From Druceiella hillmani (lineage: Eukaryota > Arthropoda > Insecta > Lepidoptera > Hepialidae): DNA of 64,000 nucleotides. Under the pieces are notes generated by a model. It was not told the DNA's origin. It made no database searches and saw only the letters and a list, made by a program, of their open reading frames with translations. The stretch spans positions 918,501 to 982,500 of the forward strand of contig JAYKKI010000137.1 in the NCBI GenBank assembly GCA_039881145.1, in the 5' to 3' direction. Each line of letters starts with the position of its first letter. Within the stretch, counting starts at the first letter, position 1. The translations under genes and the position numbers were made by a program. Below, in pieces: positions 1 to 12,500 of the stretch.

Positions 1-948
1 CGTTAATTTTTTTCAAATTTACTTTATAAATCTCTCCTCTCGTTTTTCATGTGGGAATGTCAATCGGTCCCTCAGCTCATGATTTTAGCATAAGTTTTAC
101 ACCATGTTAATTTTTTTTCAATTCTTTTATGTTTATAAGGAGTATTTTTGGACTTAAAATTTGTTTCCAATCTTAAATTTTTCATATTCCTACAGTTGTC
201 GTATGTTGCACAGCTATTTTACTGATATAAGTACAATTTCGTAAATGATTTTTCGATAGTTCCCTGCAAATAAATTCGTGTGCAAAGGGAGATGGAAAAA
301 TTGGTAGATTAATTCAAATAGTTTGTTTCCAGAAAACGAATATAAAATTTAATTATTATTATGTTTCTCATAAATAATATTGTTAATGTGATACTATTTT
401 GGATATTACCAATCAAATTGGGCACACCCAAGCGCCAATGAGTTGGTTTCTGTTCTGTTCTGGTGGATAATTGTTTAATATTATTCTAGCAATTTCTAAT
501 ATAAACTCCATAGTTAATAATTTAGGAAGCGCAATAGAATTCCATTGGTCGCTATAAATCTCAGAATTTCCATTATGTAAAAAGCAAAATATTTTGATTG
601 CTCCCAATAGTAAAAATCAAAGATATTGGAAAACAGCAACAAAGCATAATGAATTAAAGAATTGGGTATGCTAGTACAAAACGAAAAAGGGGTATTACAT
701 TATTGATATAGACAAAGAAGTACAAGCAGAAAAGGATATCTGGTCAAACGTAGCACTAACTTAGTATATAGTTCAATAAAAGAATATACTTCTAATTAAG
801 AAAGAGTACAGATTATTTCCAAAACAATATGTAGACTTTATAAAACTTTATATGTTTGGCTCATTACGAATGAAGCAAAAACATGATTTCTCGCGATCGA
901 AATATTCAAGAACAGTAATGCTTTGATGTCTATACTTTATTTATTAAA
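1..948. other. AT-rich stretch, no gene seen
   Basis: All frames are broken into short ORFs with A/T-driven composition. I see no splice-flanked coding block, tRNA or recognisable repeat. Confidence 0.6.
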
Positions 949-980
949 TACATACACATACACACACACTCACATACACT

Positions 981-1033
<53 letters not shown>

Positions 1034-1072
1034 CTATATATATATATATATATATACATATATGTATATATG
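949..1072. repeat. Compound (CA)n-(TA)n microsatellite
   Basis: A CA-rich tract runs from about 949 to 1008 and passes directly into an almost pure TA tract to about 1072, with single interruptions (tatcta, tacata). Reading frames across it encode only Thr/His then Ile/Tyr runs and are not genes. Length is probably variable between individuals. Confidence 0.95.
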
Positions 1073-2307
1073 TTAGTTATCTGTTATATATGTACGTGTC
1101 TTCATTCTACAGCCAAAAGCAAACGCATCGCATTTATTATTGTTTATTCAATACACAGTTGTAAGCCAAAGTTAAAAATGCTAACTATTAGGTTCAAAAA
1201 CAGTAAGGAGCAGAGAGAAGGAACAAAAACATACGTACAAAATGGATGTAGAGAACACTTGCGGAGTGGGAAATACCTGTAAAGTAAGAGAAGAACTTGC
1301 ACTATGCTTGCACTATATATTATTTTTTATTATAAAAGCATTTATATTTTACCTTGTACATTCATTTATTACATGCAATAAAAAACACAATTCTTACGAT
1401 TTGGACATTTTTATCTCACTTTATATCACAAACGTTACGCGCGAAACAATTGGATGATTTTGATGAATTATATATAGTTAGTGTTATGAGAAATTAATAA
1501 TAAATATTAACACGTTTCGGCAAGCGTTAAAAACTAGCTTTCCCCCCCACAGTATTAACAAAATACAAAACTCCGTTCTATTACTTATGCGCTTAAAGTG
1601 CATTACCTGTTGACCATATTTTATGTTTACCACTTCGCTCTCGTAAATGATAACAAAATTATACATAGCCTATTTTTAAATATTTATTACATTACTAAAT
1701 TAAATTATTTACCCATAAAGTTAACAGTAACGATAACAAAAGTAAATTATGTGTTAATGAACACTGATAACTTTATTGGCCTATATTAATAAGAACCTAA
1801 TATTTTATATTATTAGCTAATATTAAAAAATTTAGAGAAATAAGATTAAATTGCCTTGACATAATAGTTCCAAATTTACAATTAGAGCGTTTAAAAATAT
1901 TTAAATTTGTTTAATATAGATGAATGAATGGAGACAAATAATTTAGGAGCCCACAGGTAATTTATCAAAATTTTTTTTTTAATGTAACCTTAAATTTGAA
2001 CGTTATTTTTCAGTAAAATTAAAGGTAATAGAGATCATTCCATGAGAGTACATTTATATTCTACAAAATCTGATGAGTATATAAATTTGCGTGTGGATTT
2101 TTGAATATTGTGAAAGTGGTTTAAAGTATTTCCACACAAAGAGACACAAATGGAGTCCTCTAGATCGCAAGCTTTCGACATCTCCAAAGCTTTCATAATC
2201 ACAGCAAATAATATCTTTTCCGCCCAAAGTTAAATTTTGTTATTTTAATAATGTCATGAAATTAAAATTAAAGGTATTCTAGCGTAGTATTTTAGATAAT
2301 GACATCT
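1073..2307. other. AT-rich stretch, no gene seen
   Basis: No ORF with protein-like composition and no RNA gene found. A C-homopolymer (ccccccc) near 1542 is the only compositional landmark. Confidence 0.55.
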
Positions 2308-2350
2308 CGTTAGATTGACAGATTGGTCAGTTCCATCTGTCAATCTAACG
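2308..2350. repeat. Perfect 16-bp inverted repeat (hairpin)
   Basis: Arm 2308-2323 (cgttagattgacagat) is exactly complementary to arm 2335-2350 (atctgtcaatctaacg), with an 11-nt loop. A few further pairs, one of them G-T, extend the stem outward. It may be a decayed miniature transposon or a structured RNA; nothing around it decides which. Confidence 0.8.
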
Positions 2351-2914
2351 GGATCTCTTCCATGGATAGATGGGATGGTCAGAATCTCTTTTACGTGTAT
2401 CGCCGAGAATCAATTAACTCGAGAAAGAAACAGACGACCGATTGACCAGCACGAAAAATTATCATATTAAATATTGTAATCATAAATTTCATAATTATTA
2501 CATTAATTTATTTAAGAGCAAATGGCTCTTAAATGAATTCATATGCTGTCTCTGATTTGCAAAAATGCAAAAAAAGAAACTTTGTTGATAAACTTATATT
2601 TTTTCAGGATATGTTTATTTGTATTTTTAGTAGCTATTTTATTTCCTATTAATATGGGAAATTTTAATTTCCTCGAATTTTTAAGGTAAGTTGCATTATA
2701 TATGTTTACTCATTTAGACAAAATTCATTTGCAAAACAGGAGCACGTATAGGCGTTATTGTTTTTAGTTCACATCATTATATTACTTCGATTACACTTTT
2801 GTTCAATTGATACTTGACTCTTTGTTTGACAGTACTATATCATTTGGAATTGCATGTTGATAGAAAGGACTATCTGCCATATATTCTCCTTTAGTTCATT
2901 CATCTAGATTTGAA
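2351..2914. other. AT-rich stretch, no gene seen
   Basis: The first 100 bp (2355-2450) are less AT-rich and may belong to the same decayed element as the preceding hairpin. Nothing else is recognisable. Confidence 0.4.
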
Positions 2915-3036
2915 GGGTTTTACGTCTAAAAGATGTAAACGGAAACCTTATGGTAAGACTTTGGTGTCATTGTCCGCAAGTCATGGCTATTTTTCTCAGC
3001 TCTTATTACTTCCATCGATTTGAAATTAATAAGACC
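2915..3036 (+). repeat. Relic of lepidopteran-type dispersed repeat
   Basis: The order of motifs 'aaacggaaaccttatggta', 'tgtccgcaagtcatggctat', 'tttctcag', 'tcgatttgaaatt' matches, as I remember it, a family of short non-coding repeats abundant in moth and butterfly genomes (acggaaccctta followed by a gtccgtc stretch). The identification is from memory and could not be searched. Confidence 0.4.
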
Positions 3037-3714
3037 TACTTATAGAATTTCTTATCTGCATTTATATATTTTTGCTTTATGTATTAAAAATGCATAAAGT
3101 AAAAAATCGATCAAAATGCAATCCATAGTATTAGTTGACCTATATAATAGTATGCCTTGTGGTCAACCTAACCTAACAACTAATATATTAATATACTACG
3201 AGAAATATATAAGTGTCCGTCACTTATCATCATCCTAAAAAGGGTAAATGTCTGAAAATACACTGAGTAATAAGCACTCGGGCGAATTTAAATTAATAAA
3301 ATAATTATCACGGTTTAATTATTTAAAAAGTCGTTACGGATAACTAGGGTTGTACCTAAATTTTCTACAAATAATATCAATATTATATACAATGAAGTTA
3401 ACCGAATAACACGTCAGTCGTCTTTACTGTACAGTTCAATATGAATTTCCGATGTTTAAATAAGAATGGTTAAGAAGAAAAAAAACCAGAAGTTTTACCT
3501 ACTTCTTATTATTTCAAGAATGGTCTTCAAATTTTTGGCCAACAGCAGTGGATGCGATGACCACCTATAATGGTTTTTTTTATATATAGACAATTCAGAA
3601 AAGGGCGTGATTGATTTTTTTAGTTACTATAAATAGTTATTTTTAACATTTGCAAGAGTAAAAGTTAATTCATAATATAGTAACTACCAAACATGCCTCG
3701 GCTGGGCAAGCTTT
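3037..3714. other. AT-rich stretch, no gene seen
   Basis: Contains a complementary pair (ctttatgtat ... atgcataaag) near 3073-3100 and a short 'cctaacctaac' at 3165-3177. No coding signal. Confidence 0.45.
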
Positions 3715-3900
3715 TAAGGTGTCGTACCTCAAACTGAAAAAAATGAAATACTTATAAAATAACTAACGTGTCTGTCTGTAACACTATCTATCATAGTCAA
3801 TTTTCTTAGAAACTATGCGACGTTTAAACGTGACGTGAGACGTGATTTTTTTGATAGCGATACGATTTCCTGGCCGACATATTTTGCAAGAAGAAAAAAG
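3715..3900 (+). repeat. Second relic of the lepidopteran-type repeat
   Basis: 'gtcgtacctcaaactgaaaa' followed by 'acgtgtctgtctgtaacac' and 'cgtgatttttttgatagc' gives the same motif order (gtaccTC, aaacggaa-like, gtctgtctgt, gtgattttttt) that I associate with the repeat relic at 2915-3036. It is strongly diverged. Confidence 0.35.
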
Positions 3901-4399
3901 ATTGCTTGAATGAAGCCATTAATTTTTTTGAATTTACGTATATCGTACGGAATCATTTAAAAGAGCTTGTTATGAAGAATATAAATCCATTTTTCATTAT
4001 TTTAAATTTGGTGGTTAAAAATTTATTCTAAAAAATATACGAAAGTGACCAACTTTCGTATATTCCCCCCCCCCTGTACCACCCCAGTGCCCCCAGCTTT
4101 ATTTCCGAAAGTATTAAAACAAAATTCATAAAAAATAAAGGATTAGTAAGGTAAAAACTTGTAGGAAAGCTGTAGCGATTATCTTAGATTTTATAATTTT
4201 TGAAATATGCACTGGGTTTTCGTATCTAAAAGATTTAGTAGTCGAGGGTTTATTAGAAAATCTATGTAACTTTAAATATTTATAAGTCTACGAATGTGTA
4301 CGGAAACCCCGTAATGAAAATTTTGTTCGTATTTGACAGGTTTCTTATTTACGCTTTTCTATCTGGCAGAATTTTTCTCAGTGATAGCCTTTGTATCCT
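3901..4399. other. AT-rich stretch, no gene seen
   Basis: Contains a C-run (ccccccccc) near 4065-4074 and two short 'gtacggaa' fragments (about 3947 and 4298) that may be further scraps of the 3715-3900 repeat family. Confidence 0.35.
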
Positions 4400-4550
4400 A
4401 AAGCATCCTTCACCGTAATGAAAATTATTTGTATGTCACTTCCAATAACGTTTGCATTTCAAAGCATCCTTCATCGCAATAAAAATAATTTGTATCTTAG
4501 TTCAATGAACATAATTTGTATCTTACTTCAAATAACATTTTCCTCAGAAC
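4400..4550. repeat. Imperfect ~61-bp tandem duplication
   Basis: 'aaagcatccttca' recurs at 4400 and 4461 followed by similar text (cgtaatgaaaattatttgtat versus a cgcaataaaaataatttgtat-like stretch). A third partial 'ataatttgtatcttac' follows near 4510. It is diverged and has no coding content. Confidence 0.6.
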
Positions 4551-7500
4551 AGGACATTTGACCGGGATCCAAGTGCCTTGAGTTTGCACTTTAAGCCGTA
4601 TTGCTGTAATAGTTTCGACAATTTATATTTAAAACTTTTAAGAATTTTCTCTTGGTTCTACTTTTGTTAGCTCTATCGATAATAATCTAAGTGAATTTTA
4701 GATCTTTGCGAAAAAACATTTCATATTTTAATTTGTCAAACTTTCATTCAGATCGGTCCAGGAGTTTTTGGGTGACTGTGAAATAAAAAGAAAAGCAGAT
4801 TATCATATAAAAAAAGTTCATCGAAGAATATGCAATAAGGACAAAGAATAGTTTACATTTTAATTTGAAATTCAGGCAATATGCTAGAGATACAGAAAAA
4901 TATCTAATAATATATGGGGATAAAATATGATACATATATTACAATCCTTTTTATTTTTAGAATCTTCACACTTTCGCTATACACCTAAAAAAAGTACATG
5001 AGTTTTTATGTTCTTTCACAATGTAGAGTTTCTCTTCTTCAAAATAAAAAAAAATATAGCAAACAAGATATTGTATTTTATTTAAAACAAAACCTGCCTT
5101 CGCAAAATTTGTTTCTTATTACAAACGTTTTAGAGTGATGTAAATATATAACAGTCATTTTTATGTATACACAAATAGGCATTTTTCTGTTCAATAGAAA
5201 ACCACTCAAAAACTATTTGAATTAAGTTGAAAATGGGTCTCATATTAGTATGTGGCTTTCGGTTGTGTGTGGAGCTGCTATCAAAAAATGCAATGGTGGA
5301 GTCATTTTTCAAGGTGGATTTTTCATTACTCTGTGATACCATGCACTTTTACATTGTCTTACACGGATCTTCAACTTCAAGGAAAACAGTGAAGTGCTAA
5401 AGCTAAATAGTCCTAATTGCAAAATATCAACAAGTTTTATTTATGGATCGAATTTTGTTAATTACGTGACTGATAACAAAAGAAACTTAATATTTTAAAA
5501 ATAATCTAAAACATTTCAATATTAAAATTTAACTAACGCAGCAAATATTAAATTAGATCGATTTCGAAAAATTTAATAACAATTAAATTTAATAACATAT
5601 GAACTATGTGTATCAAAACTCTGTCTCCCTACATTAAGTCCACATACATACAAGTATAAGTACGTTTATACCTGTTTAATTTTAAAAAGGTTATACGTTA
5701 CAGGTCCATTTAAAATTTGTTTGCCCAGACATTAAAAACTGCGAATTAATTAACTAATTATATTTGCTTCAATTGTCGTACATTCGTTACATTTTACATC
5801 CAATTGTATTAAACACCCGATAATATGAGAATTGTATTATGAGTTAATATTAATGTGTATGCTTAAGAGCACATAATTAACAATATAATTTAAAAAGTTT
5901 GAGTTCAATTAAATTTCGTAGCATCACTCTGAATATTTATGTGCCAGGTACCCAAGAACAAGTAAACTTTTAATATTTGAAACTATTGAAAATGTAAATT
6001 TTCCTATTTTAAAGCACTCATGGCTATAAATATATTTAAATATCTTCAGAACCTTTTCTGTATTTTCGTTTATAAAACAAATCAAAGGAAAATGGGGTAA
6101 AATCGTATTCATAAAAATATGAGGAAATTTAGGTAATATACATAATGTAAAATAATATAAATAATTTACGTATTTGTGATACACAGATAATACAATTTTC
6201 AAAGTGAAAATAGTTATGCAATCTATCTTTATTTTTATTAAATCAGAAGTCAACAAATTTGCTACTCATTACACATTGTAAATGATTTCATTTACAACTA
6301 AATTCAAAATACTTCCAAGTATTTTTATTTTATAAATAAAATTAAATATTACATGATAGTTTAAGCTAAACATAGAAAGTATCAAAACTATGCGAAATAT
6401 CTTTTAAATTTCATAATAGAATGTACATATGTTATATAATAGCGACCCTTATTTTTTTCATACATTGACAAGTCTCATATCAACGCGCGTAAATCCACGC
6501 GCATAATTTTGCTTATTGGATAGATTAATCTTAATATATGGAAATCTATGAAATCCAATTATTTTTTTCCACTTTCCTTTATAGATTTTATTATTAACTC
6601 AAGGCATCTCTAAGTTGAAATTATTTTGTATAAATTGTAACAACTAGTGAAAACCATGTGCCTAATATTTCGTCTTGTATAATTCAAATTTTTTTTTCCG
6701 CCAATAATGAGCAAATACATTTCTGAATCCACCAAGAATCAAAACTTTTCTTTCTTTCACAACATTTTTATACGTATCCCAGCTTTTACACAAAGCTCTT
6801 TAAGTATATCTACAGTAATTGGTATCAACCTCAGTGTCAAAACACTTATTCCACCGAAGTGTTTTCCGATATTTATGACGATACTAAACTTCTCTTTTTA
6901 CGACCAGAAAAAAAACACCAAGAACTGCGTATATAATAATACAAAAAAAATCGATCGAGTTGATGACTGCGTGCAGTAATATAAATATTGACGGATATTT
7001 TCACAACTAGTGGAAAATTCTAAAAAATAAGTCGGTATGCTGATTGATTTATTGGCATAGCTGTCACTTTTAGCTTTATATCTACGTCAAATTATTTTAT
7101 ATCTTCAATTAAATATTTACACACTTCATAAAACTTATGTAACATCACTTTTTCTGCAGTAAAAATATCCCAAATGGTTATTTTACTTATAAACTTGAAT
7201 TTATAATGTAAAATACGCTTTTGCTTGCGACTTCACTCTTGTGGACTATTTATATAACGATCGATTTGTTATGCTAGTATTAATCGGAAACGAGTAACTG
7301 AAGTTTTGTTATCGTTATTATTTCAATCTTTCTTTATGATTTGATTGGCTTTACTTTGGCGAAGTTTACGCTGCTGCCAAAACCTCAGATGAGGAGTAAA
7401 ACGTGTGTATGATTTCATCGCTTGCATGTCGGCATTATGTTACTCTTCTTTTCATAACTTTTCAATACTGTAACAGATAACGCTTTAAGCTCAGCATAAA

Positions 7501-8416
7501 CCATATTGTACAAATTTCAGTACCTGTATAAGCGAAAAGTGAGTTGTATTACGAGTATCAACAGTTGTTTGCGTTTTGATAGGTGGCGAACGGATATTGA
7601 ATATTCTGTATGTCTAAAGTGTTAAAAACAATTTCGACCAAGTTATACTCAGTAACATCACTCTAAATATTTATACAACTGGTTTTTGAATCCTCGCTAG
7701 ATTCGTTTAGTTCCTTATATTTTTATAATTACTATTTTATTAAATGCAGTAAGCTATATAGTTCGGATACTTATTTTATGTGTTGGAAAATTCTGCCAAA
7801 TGATTTCCACCTGTTTTTTCAAATTACTGTCTGCAGAGGACAATTCTGATGATACCTCATTTTTAAATGAAACAAAAATATATGGAAAATATGTTTTTGT
7901 TAACTCTCCGCCTCCTGAGAACTAGTAAACATTCAAGTTGAGATGAGAAACTCAGTGGTTATATTGATAGGACGAGAGCCCGGACAGTATTTTATATTCT
8001 GGGTAATGCAGGAAACTTTATATATTTTAAAAATTTAAAATTGTTTTAAGAATTATGAAAAATGCTTAATCGATCGTATGATATAAAATAAAATACATTT
8101 TAATTAAAAAAAAACACGGCTAAACTGGTTCTCCATAAATTGGTTTTTCACCTCTTTTAATTTAATATATTAAAATTGTGGAGTATGTATGTGTAATGAT
8201 TTAACTGCTTAGATACGAATATTAAGAGGATTAATTAATTATGTTATTCTTCCTACATGTTTTTGGATGTTTAAAAATGGTTAACTTAATTAGAAAATTA
8301 TGTGAGAATATTTATGAGGCGGAATTTTTAAGAAATAGTATGTATTTAAATAGACAAATAGAAGCAAGAATATGATTTAATTTATAAGTCGATGTAGTTA
8401 AATTGAAAGTGAGTCT
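4551..8416. other. Long AT-rich region without supported genes
   Basis: The longest open stretches (minus 5924-6256, 110 codons; plus 6707-6979, 90 codons) are dominated by Ile/Phe/Lys/Asn/Tyr as expected of random AT-rich DNA. They show no conserved motif or supporting context, so I do not call them genes. No RNA gene, mobile element end or array was seen. Confidence 0.5.
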
Positions 8417-8515
8417 GTAGATGGGGGCTACACAGCGCCCGTCGTCACAGCTTCGGTTGCTCGCATGTATTGTCGACCTCCCTTCGCACCCCCATGGTGC
8501 TTATTAGTCGAAGCG
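8417..8515. other. GC-rich island of unknown origin
   Basis: About 100 bp are clearly richer in G+C than the flanks (for example 'cagcgcccgtcgtcacag' and 'ccttcgcacccccatggtgc'). One minus-strand frame is open for about 36 codons through the whole island, entering after a TAA in the AT-rich flank, and contains His-His-Gly-Gly and Gly-Gly-Arg-Gln-Tyr before a stop near its low-coordinate end. It could be a fragment of a mobile-element ORF, an exon remnant or a regulatory block. I do not recognise it. Confidence 0.4.
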
Positions 8516-9065
8516 TGTATCTGAGTATTTTCAGATATTTATCTATAGTTAACGATTTTTCAATTATATTGTACTAAACCTTTGCAAAGTATATTTCAGA
8601 AACCAAATTATTTTAGTTGCCTCTCTTGTTTACAATTTTTTGTGAGAATTAGTTCATAATTTTCGTCGAAATGTCTAGTGAGAGGATCTCTTTATGTCGT
8701 CTTTATCTTATAAGTCCTTATCTTAATTAAATGTAATTTATAATACTTGGATATATAATATTTTAAATTATTTCAATGTCCTTTTGTACTAATTTTTTTG
8801 GGTCAGTTTTGGTTTGCAGAGAGAAATAAAAAGCAAGGCAAAACATTGTCCAAAATAACAATAGACGTGCAAACTGAATATTATTCTTTTGGTTAACTTT
8901 TTGTAACACATTTACGAGTATACAGTAAATGCAATTTATTTATCTAAATAAAAATGTGATAACTCTCAATGTAATTTATTAGGAGGAATTTTCTTGATTT
9001 GCAAATATATGTATGTGTAATTCGAAGTCTGTCAATAAACTCAAAGTTTCAATTTAATATATTAG

Positions 9066-9320
9066 TCTCTCTCAGTCCACTGTTGGATGTAGGCCTCTCG
9101 TAAAGTGCGTATCATCGGTGGTAACGACTTTTGGTAGTCACGCCAGGTAGGCGAGTTGGCGATTTTCTCACTCCAGTGTTGCTGCTGCACATCGTTCTTC
9201 TGTGGAATTTAACTTTGTGATTACAAACACGATTCCAGCGTCGTGATTCGAACTCAGCACACTGTGAACTACGGCGTCGACGATGTATTTATAAATACCA
9301 AAATTCACCACAGCGAAGCC
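9066..9320. repeat. Degenerate dispersed insect repeat, possibly SINE/RTE derived
   Basis: A 250-bp block less AT-rich than its surroundings begins 'cagtccactgttggatgtag' and continues 'gcctct'. From memory this signature belongs to repeats common in insect genomes. It also holds 'gattcgaactc' at 9245-9255, which resembles an RNA polymerase III B box. No matching A box or intact tRNA fold is visible, so I call it a relic and not a tRNA gene. The minus frame over 9168-9350 (60 codons) is not convincing as a gene. Confidence 0.45.
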
Positions 9321-9447
9321 GCCATATAAAGATAATTTGACGATATACATTTTGTAATACTTTGTACATACTGTACTGTAGAGAGAGGTGCTAACACTAA
9401 AAATTGGTTAGGAATTAAAAATATATTCCTGAAACTAATAAACACAG

Positions 9448-9529
9448 TAGAATAAGTAGTACTATTGGTGATAAAATCATATTGTAATCATATAAAATCA
9501 TAGAATAAGTAGTACTATTGGTGATAAAA
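9448..9529 (+). repeat. 53-bp direct repeat
   Basis: A 29-bp segment starting 'tagaataagtagtactat' at 9448 recurs exactly at 9501, giving a period of 53 bp. It looks like a recent local tandem duplication whose second copy is incomplete. Confidence 0.85.
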
Positions 9530-12500
9530 ACATGAAAAGGGCAGTTGAGACATAGACTAGAAGCCTAAGCTTATTTTGAGAAACCTGCACACGCTTCTTA
9601 TTCATATATTTCATTCATCTATTAAGAAATATCCCTTTTCTCTTTACGTCGCCAAGTTACGGACCTCATTGAAACCCGGCCTCAGGAATGCACTCTCCAT
9701 ACATGCTTTCAAAAATCAGCACCAACAACATACTTATATTGTTTTATTCATTTTTAATTAAATGAAAATTTACGAATTGTATCGCAACTGGAATCATTCA
9801 CAATGAACCTCAGATGTGATTGTTTTAATTGTCAGATAAGTCGGTTAGAACAGGTCCCTTTGCAGTAATGTATCTGCCATATATACATACATGAATTATT
9901 GAAGGCAAAATAAACGTGGATGTGAAAAAAAGAGTAACTAATAAATTCTTATAATTTTACGAAACAGTTGGTTCTGATCTGATAATTCTTTAAATCTCTT
10001 GATGAATATTCGATTAAAACTGGGTTAAATAATACATTGGAAATATGATTTGAAAAAGCTGTAGGGAAATTTATAGTCACGTATTCTTGTCCTTGTTATA
10101 AATTAGGTATATTTAATATATAAGCCTTTATGAAACGACTTCCGTCTTATTGAAATTAAACATTTAATATAATTAATTACCAACCGATAAATGAATTTCC
10201 TCGCTCGTGACTTCACTACGAATTGACGTCTCTGTTTACATCACGATATTCAGACACGTGATACGAGTACAAAATATCTCAATTCCATTTAATATCAAGC
10301 TAAGTTATGTAAACAAGCACTAGCACGAAGTATTCTTAGATAAAGCCAGGTGAGCATGTCATTTCGTAACAATCGTTATACAATGAAATACACATTAAGA
10401 CTTGAATAAAACATTAAAACTAATTATTAATATTACCGAATATTATTTGAGAGTAATTCTAACCAATGTCGCGACCTGCTTTGTATGTATCACTTACGTG
10501 TGTTATTTAAAAATATCCATAGTTAAACGCATTGATACTTGTAGCGGGGGCTGAAATATTTGTGTTATATTTTATTTATTTATTAACTTTTATGTATAGT
10601 ACATATGGCGGACTTATTGCTATATGAGCAATCCGTTCCAGTCAACCATAACAATTTGTATTGAAATTTAGTTGGTAGACTATAATAAGTGGAGCTGAGA
10701 AGATTCACAATTACAATGACAGTCGACTTTGTATGGAGATCTCAGTTAACATGGAGTGAAATGTTCAAATCCATTTTATTTAGAGTGTCCTTCCACACAT
10801 GCATTCCAATTAATGTAACATTAAATGTTTATCTTGAAATGAATTGTTACCAATTTTAATTTTTAAGCTGCGATCGCAAAATATTAAGAAGTTTCAAAGT
10901 GAATTGCAATATTTCCTTCCCCTCTGGTTTTTTGACTAAATCTGAAAATGTGGGGAAATTTCGAATTTGTATTAAATTTTAAATTGTGTGGAGAAACTTT
11001 GTTCTTGTAACACTTTAAAAATAAATTAATATTTAGTTAGAAATATCAACTCTTTTGTTTGCTTTAAATTACAATAGCAATTTCTGGAGATAGTGACAAT
11101 TACGGAAACTCATCATTTAAAAGTATCGTTGATTAATTCAATCCGATGATATTAACGTGATTATTTAAAAATGTTTGTGCGCATGGTAATTCCTATAGCC
11201 GCCAAATACAACCATTAATGCTGATTATGATTCTGTCAAAATTTTGCTGTTCGATTATTTTGCAATAGTATTAATCAGTTTAATGAATAAAAAGATATAT
11301 TGTTTAATTTAAAGTTGGACCTTTGTTGACATATTTTCTGAAAAACGACGTGAATTTTTTGAAAACTTACAATTGATTTTCTTAAAGTCCATTTTTGAAT
11401 TCATATCATTTACTAAGACATAATTAAATATATTGCATATCTCTTGCTATGAAATCTTAGACGGTTTACGATTTAAGATCACCAAGTATTTTTTAATGAT
11501 TTTTACAACAAAGCCATCTTCCACTTAGAGAAACCAATTAGTGAAAAAGAAGAATTATCATTTTCTATCCTTTGACAAACCTAAAGCATAGCCTAGTTTT
11601 TTTTCTCTCCTCGAATACTTACAAAAGAAGGTGACTAAACATGTCATGTTTATTTACCCTGAAAAGAAAACTTGTTAGTGATTAATTATTTTAGTAACAC
11701 TTTAAAAATAAATTAATAATTATTTTTATTCTTAAGTTTCTGAAAAGAAAAATACATGGAGGTAGTTAAATTAAATAAATTAAACCATACTAACATTTAT
11801 TCTTTTTTTCATATAAAATTCTGCTTATTGTTATGAATACAGAAGTCATGTTGTTAATTAATTTTTCCTGGCATTCACACCTCAACAACTCAACTTTTCT
11901 CTAAGACATGCCACATTTCAAAAAAAGTAAAACGTACTTTTTAAAAATTGTGTTCTTAGGCTATTTGACTAATTTCTTTTTAAATTTCATCAATAGTAAT
12001 TTTAGTCTACTGACAAGACGTGATTTTGACAAATCTTGAAAATTTATCTAGTTAAATAAGTGTAAAGTTAATTTTTAGATAAGTGCGGCAATACTGAGCT
12101 ATCGTTTTATCATTGTTTTCCATGTTATTCTATTCTATCATTGAATTAAAAACCCGTAAATTGTTTTTTTAAACAGCCTTTATAATTTTTTAAGCCAGTC
12201 CTAAAATAATTATGTTACAATTAATCCACATTTTAAAACGAGCAAAATCTTTACGACTACATTAATAGACAGTATTTACAATTATTACATAAAAATTAAA
12301 TACGAGAGTGTTATTACTTAGGTACAAATAATCTCATCTGTTTACCCTTGGCCTCGTCCGGCAAACTCCTATGAAACTTAGCGAGCACCTTTTGCTTAAA
12401 AAATCACGAAGAAACAATATTAAATAAATATACCAAAATATACAAAAATAAAATAAATTATTTCGAATAGTTCAATTTGGGTATTAAATTTTCCATATGT

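Noticed and set aside
3165..3177. Telomere-like 'aacctaacctaac' (insect TTAGG repeat)
   Set aside because: Only about two and a half units, isolated, with no flanking array. A similar 'ttaggttagg' occurs near 55842. Expected occasionally by chance in AT-rich DNA.
5924..6979. ORFs of 110 codons (minus 5924-6256) and 90 codons (plus 6707-6979)
   Set aside because: Composition is Ile/Phe/Lys/Asn/Tyr dominated, with no domain, splice context or GC shift. Such lengths are expected by chance at this base composition.
9168..9350. tRNA gene around the B-box-like motif at 9245
   Set aside because: No A box at proper spacing and no cloverleaf could be drawn; treated as a SINE-like relic.
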